A program made the position numbers and the translations under genes. The notes beneath the pieces were generated by a model. The model was not told where the DNA came from, ran no database searches, and saw only the letters and a list, made by a program, of their open reading frames with translations. Source: an uncultured SAR86 cluster bacterium (GTDB lineage: Bacteria > Pseudomonadota > Gammaproteobacteria > Magnimaribacterales > D2472). From it: 64,000 bases of DNA. Position 1 is the stretch's first letter. Each line of letters starts with the position of its first letter. Positions 18,341 to 31,174 of the stretch are shown piece after piece. Location of the stretch: contig CACELG010000001.1 in the NCBI GenBank assembly GCA_902560315.1, positions 186,001-250,000 on the forward strand. Direction: 5' to 3'.

Positions 18341-19261
18341 ATGAATATCTTATATGCTGGAACACCATCTAACTCAGCCAAAATACTCCGCTATCTTGCC
18401 AAACTTAAGCCTTTTAATATTAAAGGTGTCTTAACGCAACCTGATAAAAAAGGTAAAAGAGGTAATAACCTATTAGAGTCTCCAGTTGCTATTGCAGCTA
18501 AAGATTTAAAATTGGAAGTTTTCAAGCCTGAAAACCTTAATTCAAATGAAATCATAAGTAATTTAGGTTTATTAGATATTGATTTCCTTGTTGTGATTGC
18601 ATATGGAAAAATTATTCCACCTTGGCTTCTTGAATTACCAAGCAAGTCATCAATTAATGTACATTTCTCAATATTGCCTAAATATAGAGGAGCGTCTCCA
18701 ATTCAGTCAGCTTTATTAAATGGTGATGATAGTAGTGGGATATCAATTATTGAGATGTCAGAAGCTTTAGATGCTGGAGATATATTTTCATCATTCATTG
18801 TAAAGATTAATCCAGAGGATAATAAATCAACACTTGAAAATAAATTAACCAACAAATGCATTACTGAGTTGCCAACAACATTAGATTTAGTTAAAGCTAA
18901 TAAGATAGAAGCAAAAAAACAAGATAATTCCAGCGCTTCTTATTGTAAAAAAATTACAAAGTCAGACTCTATTATTGATTTTAATGAAACAACTAGAAGT
19001 ATTATTAATAAATTTAGAGCTTTTTATGGATGGCCTGGAACATCTTTTATCTACAAAGATATACAAATTAAAATACACAATATGTTAGAAACCAAAATAA
19101 TTAATGGGGGTAAACCAGGCACAATTTATAGGTTAGATAATGAAGGTTTGTATATAAATACAAATGATTCAATGATAGTGATCACTCACTTACAGTTCCC
19201 AAACAAGAACATAATCTCATCTAATGACGTGTTCAACTCATATAAAGAGTTTTTTTCATAA
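18341..19261 (+). CDS. fmt: Methionyl-tRNA formyltransferase
   Basis: Transfers a formyl group from 10-formyl-THF to Met-tRNA for translation initiation. 306 residues. The N-terminal formyltransferase domain has LYAGTPSNSA and the active-site stretch NVHFSILPKYRGASPIQSALLNGD, with the catalytic Asn and His in the usual places. A C-terminal OB-like domain begins near RAFYGWPGT. It directly follows def. In many gammaproteobacteria rsmB comes between fmt and trkA; here it is absent from the cluster. Confidence 0.95.
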   Translation: MNILYAGTPSNSAKILRYLAKLKPFNIKGVLTQPDKKGKRGNNLLESPVAIAAKDLKLEVFKPENLNSNEIISNLGLLDIDFLVVIAYGKIIPPWLLELPSKSSINVHFSILPKYRGASPIQSALLNGDDSSGISIIEMSEALDAGDIFSSFIVKINPEDNKSTLENKLTNKCITELPTTLDLVKANKIEAKKQDNSSASYCKKITKSDSIIDFNETTRSIINKFRAFYGWPGTSFIYKDIQIKIHNMLETKIINGGKPGTIYRLDNEGLYINTNDSMIVITHLQFPNKNIISSNDVFNSYKEFFS

Positions 19262-19318
19262 AGATAAATTTTTACAATAAGTCTTGCTTTATTTAAAAAG
19301 AGGTTTAATTTACACAAT

Positions 19319-20674
19319 ATGAAAGTGCTAATTTTAGGTGCTGGTCGTGTTGGTGGAAGTCTTGCCAGGGCTTTGGTTAATAATAACTATGACGTGTCTA
19401 TTATAGATCTAAACAAAAATGTCCTTGAGTCCTTGGAAGATAAATTAGATATATTAACTGTTGAAGGTCATGCTTCACATCCTATTTCTATAAAAAAAGC
19501 TGGTGCTGATAATGAAACAACTTTAATAGCTGTAACATCTGATGATGAGGTCAATTTAATTGCCTGTCAGATTGCAAAGAAACAATTTGATGTAAAAAAA
19601 ACAATTTGCAGACTTTCAGAGAAATCATATACAAAAAATCTTGATATTTTTGGTGAAAATATTATTGATATTGTAATAAATCCTGAAAAAGAAGTTATGA
19701 AGCATCTTAAAGAGTTGATTATTCATCCAGGGGCTGAGCAAATTGAACAGTTTGCTGAAGGGAAAGTAAATCTAGTTAGTGTTAAAGCCAAGAAGAAAGC
19801 AAAACTTGTTGGAAGAGAGCTAAAAGGTATTAAAGATGATATGCCAGATACAGATGCCTTTGTCGCATCAATTTATAGAAAAGGAAAGCCCTTTATTCCT
19901 TCTGGAGATACAGTTATAAAAGAATCAGATGAAATATATTTTATTTCTTCGGCTTCAAACATTGATCAAATTGTAAATGAATTCAGAGATCAAGATGATA
20001 TTTACTCAAGAGTAATGATTGTTGGAGGTGGTAAAATTGGTAATTCCTTGGCAAAAGAACTTGAAGATGATTACAAAATCAAGTTAATTGATTCTAATAA
20101 AGATAAGTGTAAGAAATTATCTAAAAATCTAGATAAAACAATTGTTCTTCATGGTTCAGCTACAGATGAAGATCTTTTAAAAAGTGAAAATATTTCTAAT
20201 ATAGATATTTTTTGTGCATTAACTGACGACGATGAAACAAACTTGATGTCTTCCTTGCTTGCAAAAAAAATGGGAGCAAAGAAAACTATGATAATTTTAA
20301 ATAACCCTTCTTACTTGGGATTGGTTCCGGGCTTTATTGATACTTATATAGCTCCTTATAGATTAACGGTCTCTTCTGTTCTTCAAGATTTAAGAGAGGG
20401 TGATGTTACTCAAGATGTCTTACTAAAAATGGATACAGGGGCTGAAGCGATCGAAGGTATTGTTCATGCTAATGAATTTACATCTAATTTATTTGGAAAA
20501 TCGTTAAAGGAAATCCCATTGCCCGAAGGTGCTTCTATTGGAGCAGTGGTTAGACATGGAGATCTATTAATGCCTAACTCTGATGTAGAGCTTTGTTTAA
20601 ATGATCATCTAATTGTTTTTTTAGCAGATAAAAAAATGGTATCAGAAGTTGAGGTTTTATTTAAAACAAGCTGA
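19319..20674 (+). CDS. trkA: Trk potassium uptake NAD-binding subunit TrkA
   Basis: Peripheral regulatory subunit of the Trk K+ uptake system. 451 residues in two tandem RCK units. The first Rossmann fold starts LILGAGRVGGSLARALVNN and the second VMIVGGGKIGNSLAKELEDD near residue 233. Each is followed by a TrkA-C domain (LVGRELKGI; LFGKSLKEIPLPEGASIGAVVRHG). The double-RCK length is that of gammaproteobacterial TrkA. Its stop codon overlaps the trkH start (TGATG), so the two subunits are probably made together. Confidence 0.95.
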   Translation: MKVLILGAGRVGGSLARALVNNNYDVSIIDLNKNVLESLEDKLDILTVEGHASHPISIKKAGADNETTLIAVTSDDEVNLIACQIAKKQFDVKKTICRLSEKSYTKNLDIFGENIIDIVINPEKEVMKHLKELIIHPGAEQIEQFAEGKVNLVSVKAKKKAKLVGRELKGIKDDMPDTDAFVASIYRKGKPFIPSGDTVIKESDEIYFISSASNIDQIVNEFRDQDDIYSRVMIVGGGKIGNSLAKELEDDYKIKLIDSNKDKCKKLSKNLDKTIVLHGSATDEDLLKSENISNIDIFCALTDDDETNLMSSLLAKKMGAKKTMIILNNPSYLGLVPGFIDTYIAPYRLTVSSVLQDLREGDVTQDVLLKMDTGAEAIEGIVHANEFTSNLFGKSLKEIPLPEGASIGAVVRHGDLLMPNSDVELCLNDHLIVFLADKKMVSEVEVLFKTS

Positions 20675-22110
20675 TGAACCCAAAATCAATAGTAAACTTA
20701 TTTAGCATATTAGTTTTATTCTTTAGCTTTTCTTACGTATTCCCTATTATTGTTTCAATCATATTTGAGGATGGAGCGCTTGATATATTTATAAAAACAT
20801 TGATTGGTGTCAGTTCTCTAGGAATATTGGGCTTGCTTTTAACAAGGAATATTGAGAATGATCTTTCTCAAAAAGATGGGTTTGTAATAATTGTAATGTT
20901 TTGGATAGTATTATCCATTGCTGGATCAGTTCCGTTTTATCTTAGCGGAATGAGCATGATTGATTCTTTTTTTGAGTCTATGTCAGGTATCACTACAACA
21001 GGGGCTTCTGTAATTTCGAATATTGATGTCTTGCCTGAGTCTTTGTTATTTTATAGACAGTTATTACAGTGGATGGGAGGAATGGGATTAATAGTTCTAG
21101 CGATTGCTGTAATGCCTTTATTAGGAATTGGTGGGGGTCAAATATATAAAACTGAAATTCCTGGTGCAATGGGTGAACAAAAACTTACGCCCAGGATAAA
21201 AGAAACTGCTCAAGCTTTGTGGTCAATATACTTAGGTTTAACTGTTATTTGTGCTCTGTTGTATTACATCAGTGGTATGTCTATGTTTGACGCTGTATCA
21301 CATTCTATGTCTACAGTTGCTATTGGTGGCTTCTCAACCCACAATGAAAGCATTGGATTCTATAACAGCTTTTCTATAGAACTTATCTGTATGGTCTTTA
21401 TGCTTTTATCTGCTTTTAGTTTCACACTTCATTACTTTGCATTATATAAAAGAAAACCTCTTAAATATTTATATGATCCTGAATTAAGGTTTTTTGTTGG
21501 AATAATTTTTATTATTTTTGCTTTAGCAGTAATTATTAGTGTGGTATCGAATAATATAACTACAAATGAAATAAAAAATATTGCATTTCATACTGTTTCC
21601 ATGGTCACCACTACAGGCTTTACTGTTTCAAATTCTTCAGATTGGCCTTTTTCATTATCTTTCTTATTATTAATGGGTGCTTTCATTGGAGCTTGTTCTG
21701 GATCTGTTGGGGGAGGTATTAAATCTTGGAGGGTTATGATTATGATTAATCATGCCTATTTAAATATAATGAAGATAATACATCCTAACTCAATAGTATC
21801 ATTAAAAATTGGAACAAGAAGTGTTGATGACCAAGCAGCCACATCCGTGTGGGGATTTTTTTCTATTTATGTAATTTCTTTTATGGTGCTGCTGCTGGCT
21901 ATATTAGTCTCTGGATTAGATCTGGAATCAGCGTTCTCAGCGGTTGGGGCATGCTTAAATAATTTGGGTCCGGGTTTAGGAGTTGTTTCTGAAAATTACT
22001 CAAGTATAAGTTCATACTCAAAAGGGATTTTAGCATTTGCAATGTTGTTGGGAAGGTTAGAAATCTTCACTTTGCTTGTAATACTAACTCCAATGTTTTG
22101 GGCTAAATAA
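20674..22110 (+). CDS. trkH: Trk potassium uptake transmembrane subunit TrkH
   Basis: Ion-conducting subunit of the Trk system in the inner membrane. 478 residues, about ten TM helices with four selectivity-filter-like loops. SGITTTGASVI, STVAIGGFST, MVTTTGFTVS and VGACLNNLGPGLG are the four filter loops with their central glycines. WMGGMGLIVLAIAVMPLLGIGG and GACSGSVGGGIKSWR are typical. It is convergent with the LpxL-like gene with no intergenic space, so no dedicated terminator can fit between them. Confidence 0.95.
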   Translation: MNPKSIVNLFSILVLFFSFSYVFPIIVSIIFEDGALDIFIKTLIGVSSLGILGLLLTRNIENDLSQKDGFVIIVMFWIVLSIAGSVPFYLSGMSMIDSFFESMSGITTTGASVISNIDVLPESLLFYRQLLQWMGGMGLIVLAIAVMPLLGIGGGQIYKTEIPGAMGEQKLTPRIKETAQALWSIYLGLTVICALLYYISGMSMFDAVSHSMSTVAIGGFSTHNESIGFYNSFSIELICMVFMLLSAFSFTLHYFALYKRKPLKYLYDPELRFFVGIIFIIFALAVIISVVSNNITTNEIKNIAFHTVSMVTTTGFTVSNSSDWPFSLSFLLLMGAFIGACSGSVGGGIKSWRVMIMINHAYLNIMKIIHPNSIVSLKIGTRSVDDQAATSVWGFFSIYVISFMVLLLAILVSGLDLESAFSAVGACLNNLGPGLGVVSENYSSISSYSKGILAFAMLLGRLEIFTLLVILTPMFWAK

Positions 22111-22977
22111 CTAAATTCCTGAATATGGATCTTGTTGATCCGATTTGCTTTTTTTAAACCTTTTGTATTCCCATGAATAATCTATCGGCCTTTTATTAAT
22201 AATTTCTTCAATCCCTTTATTGATAATTTGTGAGTGCTTACTATCATTATAGATGCTTTTATTAGTCATTTCTAACGTAACAGTTAAATAATTGTCTTTA
22301 TTGGAGTTAATGTAAAAATAAACTATAGGGCATCCTGTTTTTAAAGCCAGACTTTGAACTAAAGTTGTCGAATATGCATCCCTATTGAAAAACTTAATGT
22401 ATTCTCCCATTCCTCTTTGTGGAACTTGGTCTGCCGCAAAACATATAACCTTATTTTGTTTTAATGCTTTATATATTTTCCTTACGCCTGTAATAGAAGT
22501 TTCTACACAAATAGATCCATCTGATTCTCTTTTATTTTTAACAAACATATCAAGGGCTTTATTTTTTATTTTTTTATATAAACTTACAGTTACTGTTTGG
22601 GAGCAGATCCAGGCAAGTAACATATCAACACTTCTATTATGGAGCGCAACTAGAATCATGCCCTTTCCTTGAAGTATATAATTGTTCAGTAGAAAGTTGT
22701 TTTCGATTCTGAAGATCATCTCATTTGAATCGTGAGTATTACTTCCCCATGTGTAAATAGTTTCATATCCCGAAATTAAAGATTCGCGAATACTTAGTTT
22801 TGCTAATAATTCAATGTTTAAATTATTTAGGTCAGGATAAGCGATTTTAAGGTTAATTTTTGTGATTTTATATGAGACAAATAGTTTGTAAATTCGTGTA
22901 TACAAATAAATATCTATTAAGATTACAAAAAAAGCTCTTGGTAGCCTAGAAAGTATGTAAAATAATGTTTTTATCAT
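22111..22977 (-). CDS. LpxL/HtrB-like lipid A acyltransferase
   Basis: Probable inner-membrane acyltransferase that adds a secondary acyl chain to Kdo-lipid A or a precursor. About 288 residues. An N-terminal hydrophobic anchor (LPRAFFVILIDIYLYT) is followed by the catalytic HX4D motif in LVALHNRSVDMLLAW. FAADQVPQRGMGEYIKFF corresponds to the conserved Asp-Gln-x-P block, and the SLALKTGCPIVYF strand follows. The ATG at 22977 is chosen over the TTG at 22980. It stands alone, convergent with trkH and divergent from glyS. Which lipid A position it acylates cannot be told. Confidence 0.8.
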   Translation of the reverse strand: MIKTLFYILSRLPRAFFVILIDIYLYTRIYKLFVSYKITKINLKIAYPDLNNLNIELLAKLSIRESLISGYETIYTWGSNTHDSNEMIFRIENNFLLNNYILQGKGMILVALHNRSVDMLLAWICSQTVTVSLYKKIKNKALDMFVKNKRESDGSICVETSITGVRKIYKALKQNKVICFAADQVPQRGMGEYIKFFNRDAYSTTLVQSLALKTGCPIVYFYINSNKDNYLTVTLEMTNKSIYNDSKHSQIINKGIEEIINKRPIDYSWEYKRFKKSKSDQQDPYSGI

Positions 22978-22981
22978 CAAC

Positions 22982-23012
22982 TTTATGATTTAGCATGATA
23001 TATAATCATAAA
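22982..23012. repeat. Short AT-rich inverted repeat between lpxL-like and glyS
   Basis: TTTATGATT (22982-22990) and AATCATAAA (23004-23012) form nine-base arms around a 13-base loop in the divergent promoter region. It could be an operator or a weak hairpin. In DNA this AT-rich it could also arise by chance. Confidence 0.35.
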
Positions 23013-23093
23013 TAGATAAAATATACAAAAATTATTTATTTAATTGAAAAAAAGTAAAAAATAGACATTTGTTGATAAAAGGAGTTAAATAAA

Positions 23094-24440
23094 GTGCCAG
23101 CTAAAAATATGGATGAAATTGTTGCTTTATGTAAAAGAAGAGGCTTTATATTTCAATCAAGCGAAATATATGGCGGTCTTCAAGGCACATATGATTTTGG
23201 TCCTCTTGGTGTTGAGTTAAAAAATAATCTTAAAAATGCATGGTGGGAGGCTATGGTCTATGAAAATGATAATATTGAGGGCCTAGATTCATCAATTTTA
23301 ACAAATCCCCTAGTCTTAAAGTATTCAGGCCACGAAGAAACCTTCTCTGATCCTATGGTCGACTGCAAATCATGCAATTTAAGGTTTAGAGAGGATCAAG
23401 TTCCAGATCATTGCAAAAAAGAGGATTTAACTGAACCTAGACAGTTTAATCTTATGTTTAAAACAAGTGTTGGACCATTAGAGGATGGATCTAATTATGC
23501 ATATCTTAGGCCAGAAACAGCGCAACAAATATTTACAAATTTTAAGAATGTATTAGATTCTACTTCTAAACCAATACCATTTGGTATAGCTCAAATTGGT
23601 AAAGCATTTAGAAATGAAATAACACCAAGAAATTTTATATTTAGGGTTAGAGAGTTTGAACAAATGGAATTAGAATACTTTGTAATGCCAGGTGAAGATG
23701 AAGATGCTCATGATCTATGGGTACAAAAAAGAATAGATTGGTGGAGTAATCAAGGTGTACCCATAGAAAGTATTGAGTTGTACGATGTACCCACTGATGA
23801 ATTAGCACATTATTCTAAAAAGACAGTTGATTTAATGTATAAGTTTCCTCATGGATTAGAAGAACTTGAGGGCATTGCTAACAGAACAGATTTTGATCTA
23901 GGCTCGCACTCTAAAAAACAGGATGAACTTAAAATATCTTCAAATGTAATGAAAAACAAACACTCTAATAGCAAGATGGCTGTTCAAAACGATTCAGGTG
24001 ATTGGATTGTTCCTTATGTAATTGAGCCATCTGCGGGTGTTGAAAGAGGGTTTCTAGCAATTTTAAATGAAGCGTATACAAATGAGGAATTAGAGGATGG
24101 AAAAAATAGGATAGTATTAAGACTTAAACCTCATTTATCACCGATAAAAGCTGCAGTTATACCACTAAAGAAGAATGATAAGAATATTGTTAATAATGCG
24201 AAGAAAATAAAAAATGATCTTCAAAAAATGGGTTTAGGTAGAATAATTCTTGAAAATACTGGCAATATAGGAAAAAGTTATAGAAAACATGATGAAATAG
24301 GAACACCTTTATGTATAACTGTTGACTTTGATACTCTTGAGGATAATTCAGTAACCTTAAGAGACAGGGACACAATGGTCCAAACAAGGCTTCAAATTAG
24401 TGAGTTAGCTATGTATATAATGGATTTGGTTAAGAAATAA
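23094..24440 (+). CDS. glyS: Glycine-tRNA ligase, single-chain (alpha2) type
   Basis: Charges tRNA-Gly. 448 residues in one polypeptide, the homodimeric form, not the GlyQ/GlyS alpha2beta2 form usual in Gammaproteobacteria. It opens [20 protein letters not shown] with [13 protein letters not shown] (motif 1 area). Class II motif 2 is [25 protein letters not shown] and motif 3 is [24 protein letters not shown] is also typical, and an anticodon-binding domain ends the protein. A Cys-rich insert (DCKSCNLRF) may bind zinc. It starts with GTG behind a good AAGGAG-like ribosome site. Confidence 0.93.
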   Translation: MPAKNMDEIVALCKRRGFIFQSSEIYGGLQGTYDFGPLGVELKNNLKNAWWEAMVYENDNIEGLDSSILTNPLVLKYSGHEETFSDPMVDCKSCNLRFREDQVPDHCKKEDLTEPRQFNLMFKTSVGPLEDGSNYAYLRPETAQQIFTNFKNVLDSTSKPIPFGIAQIGKAFRNEITPRNFIFRVREFEQMELEYFVMPGEDEDAHDLWVQKRIDWWSNQGVPIESIELYDVPTDELAHYSKKTVDLMYKFPHGLEELEGIANRTDFDLGSHSKKQDELKISSNVMKNKHSNSKMAVQNDSGDWIVPYVIEPSAGVERGFLAILNEAYTNEELEDGKNRIVLRLKPHLSPIKAAVIPLKKNDKNIVNNAKKIKNDLQKMGLGRIILENTGNIGKSYRKHDEIGTPLCITVDFDTLEDNSVTLRDRDTMVQTRLQISELAMYIMDLVKK

Positions 24441-24442
24441 TA

Positions 24443-28144
<3,702 letters not shown>

Positions 28145-28145
28145 T

Positions 28146-29249
28146 TTAAATAAGAAGTGGCATTACAACATATTTTAAATCACTAGAATTAGGATCAGTA
28201 ATTAGGCAGCTTTTTTCTGAACCAAAGAAATTAATCTCGATTTTCTCAGAATCTAGTGTAGATAAAATTTCTTGTAAATAATTAACGTTGAATGCTATAT
28301 CGATTTCTTCTCCCTTATATTCGCATTCAACATTTTCTTCGCCCTGTTCTTTTTCTGGATTATTTGCAGAAATGTTTAAAGAATTTTCTTTTGTTAAAAT
28401 TCTCACTCCTTTGTATTTTTCACTCGATAACACGCTAACCCTGCTTAGGCTTTCAGAGAAGTTTTTTCTATCCACAACCAATAAAGAGCTTTCACCCGAT
28501 GGAATGACTTGTTCGTAATCAGGAAATTTACCTTCTATTAATTTGCTAACAAATGTGGTGCCAGAAACATTTGCTGCGATAGATGTCTGTCCAAGTTTAA
28601 TAACAACATTTTCAGAACCTTCTCCAACTAATTTTCCTATTTCATTAATTGACTTCCTGGGAACAATTCCATTTGTTGATTCAGAAACAGCTTCATTTAA
28701 AGAAGAGTGTGCTAAAGCCAATCGATGAGCATCTGTTGCAACAGTTGTTATAGTTTTATCATCTATCAATAAAAAAAGTCCGTTTAAATAATGTCTCCAA
28801 TCTTGGTTTCCCATAGCAAATGCTGTTTTAGAGATTAACGTCTTAAGATTTTGTGATGAGATATTGATTTGAGATTGGGTTTCTTCTGTTTCAAATACAG
28901 GAAAATCTTCGCTTGGTAGTGTTGAAAGGTTATATTTTCCTGATTCGGTTTCGATTCTAAGATTGTCTCCATCCAAAAAAAAGTGTATTTCAGTCATATC
29001 TGGTAATAATCTACATAAATCACTCAGTTTTCTTGCAGGAGCTGTTGTTTTTCCACCACTTTTAAAGTTGGATATAGTTGATGTTGTTGAAATTTCGCTT
29101 TCTAAGTCAGTTGCGGTTAACTTTAGGGATGATTCATCTACCTCAAATAAAACGTTTGATAAAATTGGTAATGTTTGTCTTTTTTCAACGACTCCCAGGG
29201 TTTGATTTAAAGACTTAACAACCTCTTCTTTTGTGATATAAAAATCCAT
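28146..29249 (-). CDS. dnaN: DNA polymerase III beta sliding clamp
   Basis: Ring-shaped processivity clamp for replication. 367 residues with three repeated clamp domains. It opens FYITKEEVVKSLNQTLGVVEKRQTLPILSNVLFE. The middle has DWRHYLNGLFLLID and TVATDAHRLALAHS, and the end is the conserved VVMPLLI-type tail that lines the peptide-binding pocket. The stop of dnaA overlaps its start, and recF follows directly. Confidence 0.96.
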   Translation of the reverse strand: MDFYITKEEVVKSLNQTLGVVEKRQTLPILSNVLFEVDESSLKLTATDLESEISTTSTISNFKSGGKTTAPARKLSDLCRLLPDMTEIHFFLDGDNLRIETESGKYNLSTLPSEDFPVFETEETQSQINISSQNLKTLISKTAFAMGNQDWRHYLNGLFLLIDDKTITTVATDAHRLALAHSSLNEAVSESTNGIVPRKSINEIGKLVGEGSENVVIKLGQTSIAANVSGTTFVSKLIEGKFPDYEQVIPSGESSLLVVDRKNFSESLSRVSVLSSEKYKGVRILTKENSLNISANNPEKEQGEENVECEYKGEEIDIAFNVNYLQEILSTLDSEKIEINFFGSEKSCLITDPNSSDLKYVVMPLLI

Positions 29250-30541
29250 TAGTTTGTTAGTGCTCTATTGAGATTTCTGTAATCTTCTTCGTGGGATGGG
29301 TTCTCTTTTCTAAGCTCTTTAATTTTTTTACATGCGTGCAAAACTGTGGTGTGATCCCTTCCATTATAAGCCTCACCAATTTCTGGTAGGCTATGATTTG
29401 TAAGCTCTTTTGTTAGAGCCATTGCCATTTGTCTTGGTCTTGTTATGGATCTACTTCTACGTTTAGATAATAAATCTGATAACTTAATGTTGTAATATTC
29501 TGCAACTGTTTTTTGGATGTTTTCTACACTTACCATTTTTGCAGAAATTACAAAAAGATCTTTAAGCGCATCCTTAACAAGAGCTAAATCAACCTCTTGG
29601 TTAGTAAACCTTGCGTTGGCGACAACTCTTTTAAGGGCTCCTTCTAATTCTCTAATGTTCGATCTGATTCTTTGTGCAATGTAAATCGCACAGTCATTCG
29701 GAAGAGAGACCCCCATTGAAGAAGCCTTTTTTAACAAAACTGCGGCTCTAGTCTCAAGCTCTGGGGGATCAATCACAACCGGTAGACCCCAACCAAGTCT
29801 TGATTTTAATCTTTCCTCTAGTCCATCAATTTCTTTTGGGTATTTGTCGCAAGTCAATATCATTTGATTGTTTCTATCTAATAATGCATTAAATGTGTGA
29901 AAAAACTCTTCTTGGGATTGTTCTTTTCCAGCAAAAAACTGTATGTCATCGATTAAAAGAGCGTCGGCATTTCTATAAAAAGATTTAAACTCACTCATCG
30001 CGCCAAGCTGGAGTGCTTTTACCATATCTGAAACAAACTTTTCTGAGTGAACATAAACGATTCTTTTTTTGGGCTCGTTCTTTAAAATTTCATTTCCAAC
30101 TGCGTGCATAAGGTGGGTTTTTCCCAGGCCTACGCCCCCATAAATAAACAACGGGTTATAGTCTCCCTTTGGGTTAGCGGCAACCTGTTTTGCTGCTGCT
30201 AAAGCCAAGTGGTTGGATTTGCCCTCAACAAAACTTGAAAATGTATAGCCCTCAACAAGCTTAACTCCAGAGCTTTGTTTGTTTTTGTATTTATCAACAA
30301 ATGTTTCTTTTGTGTGAGTTTTAAAAACTAAATTTATATTTTTCTTAGCTTCGGTTTTTAAAATAGACTTTATATCTTTTGCATAATTTTTTTCTATGTA
30401 ATCTAATATAAAATCGTTTGGAGCGACTAGCTCCAAAGTGTTTTTATCAATGTTAGCCTTAAGGGGCCTAATCCAAGTATTGAAATCTTCTTGCGATAGT
30501 GTGTTTTCAAGCTTTTCTGAGCACTTATTCCAAAGTTCCAA
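29249..30541 (-). CDS. dnaA: Chromosomal replication initiator DnaA
   Basis: Binds DnaA boxes and opens the origin. 430 residues. An N-terminal interaction domain ([25 protein letters not shown]) is followed by a short linker. The AAA+ core has [16 protein letters not shown] and [13 protein letters not shown], and the C-terminal DNA-binding helix carries [16 protein letters not shown]. The start is a TTG at 30541 with an AGGAG ribosome site seven bases upstream; the N-terminus lines up with other DnaA proteins from this codon. The upstream region holds a perfect DnaA box, consistent with autoregulation. Confidence 0.96.
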   Translation of the reverse strand: MELWNKCSEKLENTLSQEDFNTWIRPLKANIDKNTLELVAPNDFILDYIEKNYAKDIKSILKTEAKKNINLVFKTHTKETFVDKYKNKQSSGVKLVEGYTFSSFVEGKSNHLALAAAKQVAANPKGDYNPLFIYGGVGLGKTHLMHAVGNEILKNEPKKRIVYVHSEKFVSDMVKALQLGAMSEFKSFYRNADALLIDDIQFFAGKEQSQEEFFHTFNALLDRNNQMILTCDKYPKEIDGLEERLKSRLGWGLPVVIDPPELETRAAVLLKKASSMGVSLPNDCAIYIAQRIRSNIRELEGALKRVVANARFTNQEVDLALVKDALKDLFVISAKMVSVENIQKTVAEYYNIKLSDLLSKRRSRSITRPRQMAMALTKELTNHSLPEIGEAYNGRDHTTVLHACKKIKELRKENPSHEEDYRNLNRALTN

Positions 30542-30554
30542 TTCTTTCTCCTAT

Positions 30555-30570
30555 TAGACTAGATAGTCTA
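30555..30570. repeat. Palindrome upstream of dnaA
   Basis: TAGACTA and TAGTCTA are perfect inverted seven-base arms around GA. The palindrome lies a few bases upstream of the AGGAG ribosome site of dnaA. It could be an operator or an mRNA hairpin limiting DnaA synthesis. The right half plus two bases (ATAGTCTATT) recurs at 30651-30660. Confidence 0.6.
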
Positions 30571-30615
30571 TTAAAAAACTCACAAGATATCTACAGAATA
30601 AATATAGGAATTTTC

Positions 30616-30624
30616 TGTGGATAA
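30616..30624 (-). promoter_or_regulatory. DnaA box (TTATCCACA)
   Basis: TGTGGATAA on the plus strand is the exact complement of the consensus TTATCCACA. It lies 75 bases upstream of the dnaA start codon, a normal position for DnaA autoregulation or origin binding. Confidence 0.8.
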
Positions 30625-30685
30625 GTTGTATATAAAAAAAGTTATCTTTTATAGTCTATTTTCTGGCTTTCAAAAATTAATGCGC

Positions 30686-30691
30686 TATAAT
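30686..30691 (+). promoter_or_regulatory. Candidate -10 element of the rpmH promoter
   Basis: A consensus TATAAT lies 30 bases before the rpmH ATG. The -35 is weak; TGGCTT at 30664-30669 gives a 16-base spacer. Nothing else in the gap looks a better promoter for the rightward rpmH-rnpA-yidC-mnmE run. Confidence 0.45.
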
Positions 30692-30720
30692 TCTCATCAC
30701 TTTTTGACCTTAAATTTATT

Positions 30721-30855
30721 ATGAAAAGAACTTTCCAACCAAGCAACCTTAAAAGAAAAAGAACTCATGGGTTTCGAGCAAGAATGGCCACCAAGGCAGG
30801 AAGGGCTGTTTTATCTAATAGAAGAAAAAAAGGCAGGAAAGTTCTTAGCGCATAA
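30721..30855 (+). CDS. rpmH: 50S ribosomal protein L34
   Basis: 44-residue ribosomal protein, too short for the ORF track. Translation from the ATG at 30721 gives [20 protein letters not shown] and ends [11 protein letters not shown], matching L34 across its whole length. It is strongly basic. It is the first gene of the rightward origin cluster. The track ORF 30767-31174 overlaps it in another frame; that overlap is an artefact of an upstream ATG in the rnpA frame. Confidence 0.97.
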   Translation: MKRTFQPSNLKRKRTHGFRARMATKAGRAVLSNRRKKGRKVLSA

Positions 30856-30856
30856 T

Positions 30857-31174
30857 TTGTCTGGTTCAAATCAAAAATTTAATTCTTTTAATTGTATTTA
30901 TTCAAGTAAAAATTTCAGGCTTTTTTATAAATCATCATCAAAAAGCGGTTTAGAGATTTCAATATCAAAAAAATATTTTAGGTTGGCTGTAAAAAGAAAT
31001 AAAATAAAAAGACAGGTAAAAGAAATTTTTCGTTCGCTTAATATTGTTATTCCAAGAGATGTGGTTGTTATTTTTTCTGTATTTAGGCCTTTTGGAGAGT
31101 TATCATATGAAAAAGCTTTGTTAGAGATTGATGAAGCAGCAAAGTCATTGTCGGGTGATTTAAGTTTAAAATGA
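30857..31174 (+). CDS. rnpA: Ribonuclease P protein component
   Basis: Protein subunit of RNase P, which with the catalytic RNA trims the 5' leader of tRNA precursors. The RNR-type motif is SKKYFRLAVKRNKIKRQVKEIFRSLN, followed by DVVVIFSVFRPF. The track starts at an ATG inside rpmH and gives an unrelated N-terminal 30 residues. I instead use the TTG at 30857, one base after the rpmH stop, giving 105 residues that begin MSGSNQKFNSFNC. The protein is slightly short at the N-terminus. Its stop overlaps yidC as ATGA, so the usual yidD gene between rnpA and yidC is missing. Confidence 0.88.
   Translation: MSGSNQKFNSFNCIYSSKNFRLFYKSSSKSGLEISISKKYFRLAVKRNKIKRQVKEIFRSLNIVIPRDVVVIFSVFRPFGELSYEKALLEIDEAAKSLSGDLSLK

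Larger units (their letters stand above)
30542..30720. other. dnaA-rpmH divergent intergenic region, candidate oriC or dnaA control region
   Basis: 179 bases between leftward dnaA and rightward rpmH, AT-rich. It contains one perfect DnaA box, a weaker ATATCTACA at 30587-30595, a near-perfect small palindrome by the dnaA ribosome site, two copies of ATAGTCTATT (30563-30572 and 30651-30660), and a TATAAT for rpmH at 30686-30691. One clear box is few for a full oriC. It is at least a dnaA regulatory region and could be part of the origin. Confidence 0.5.
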
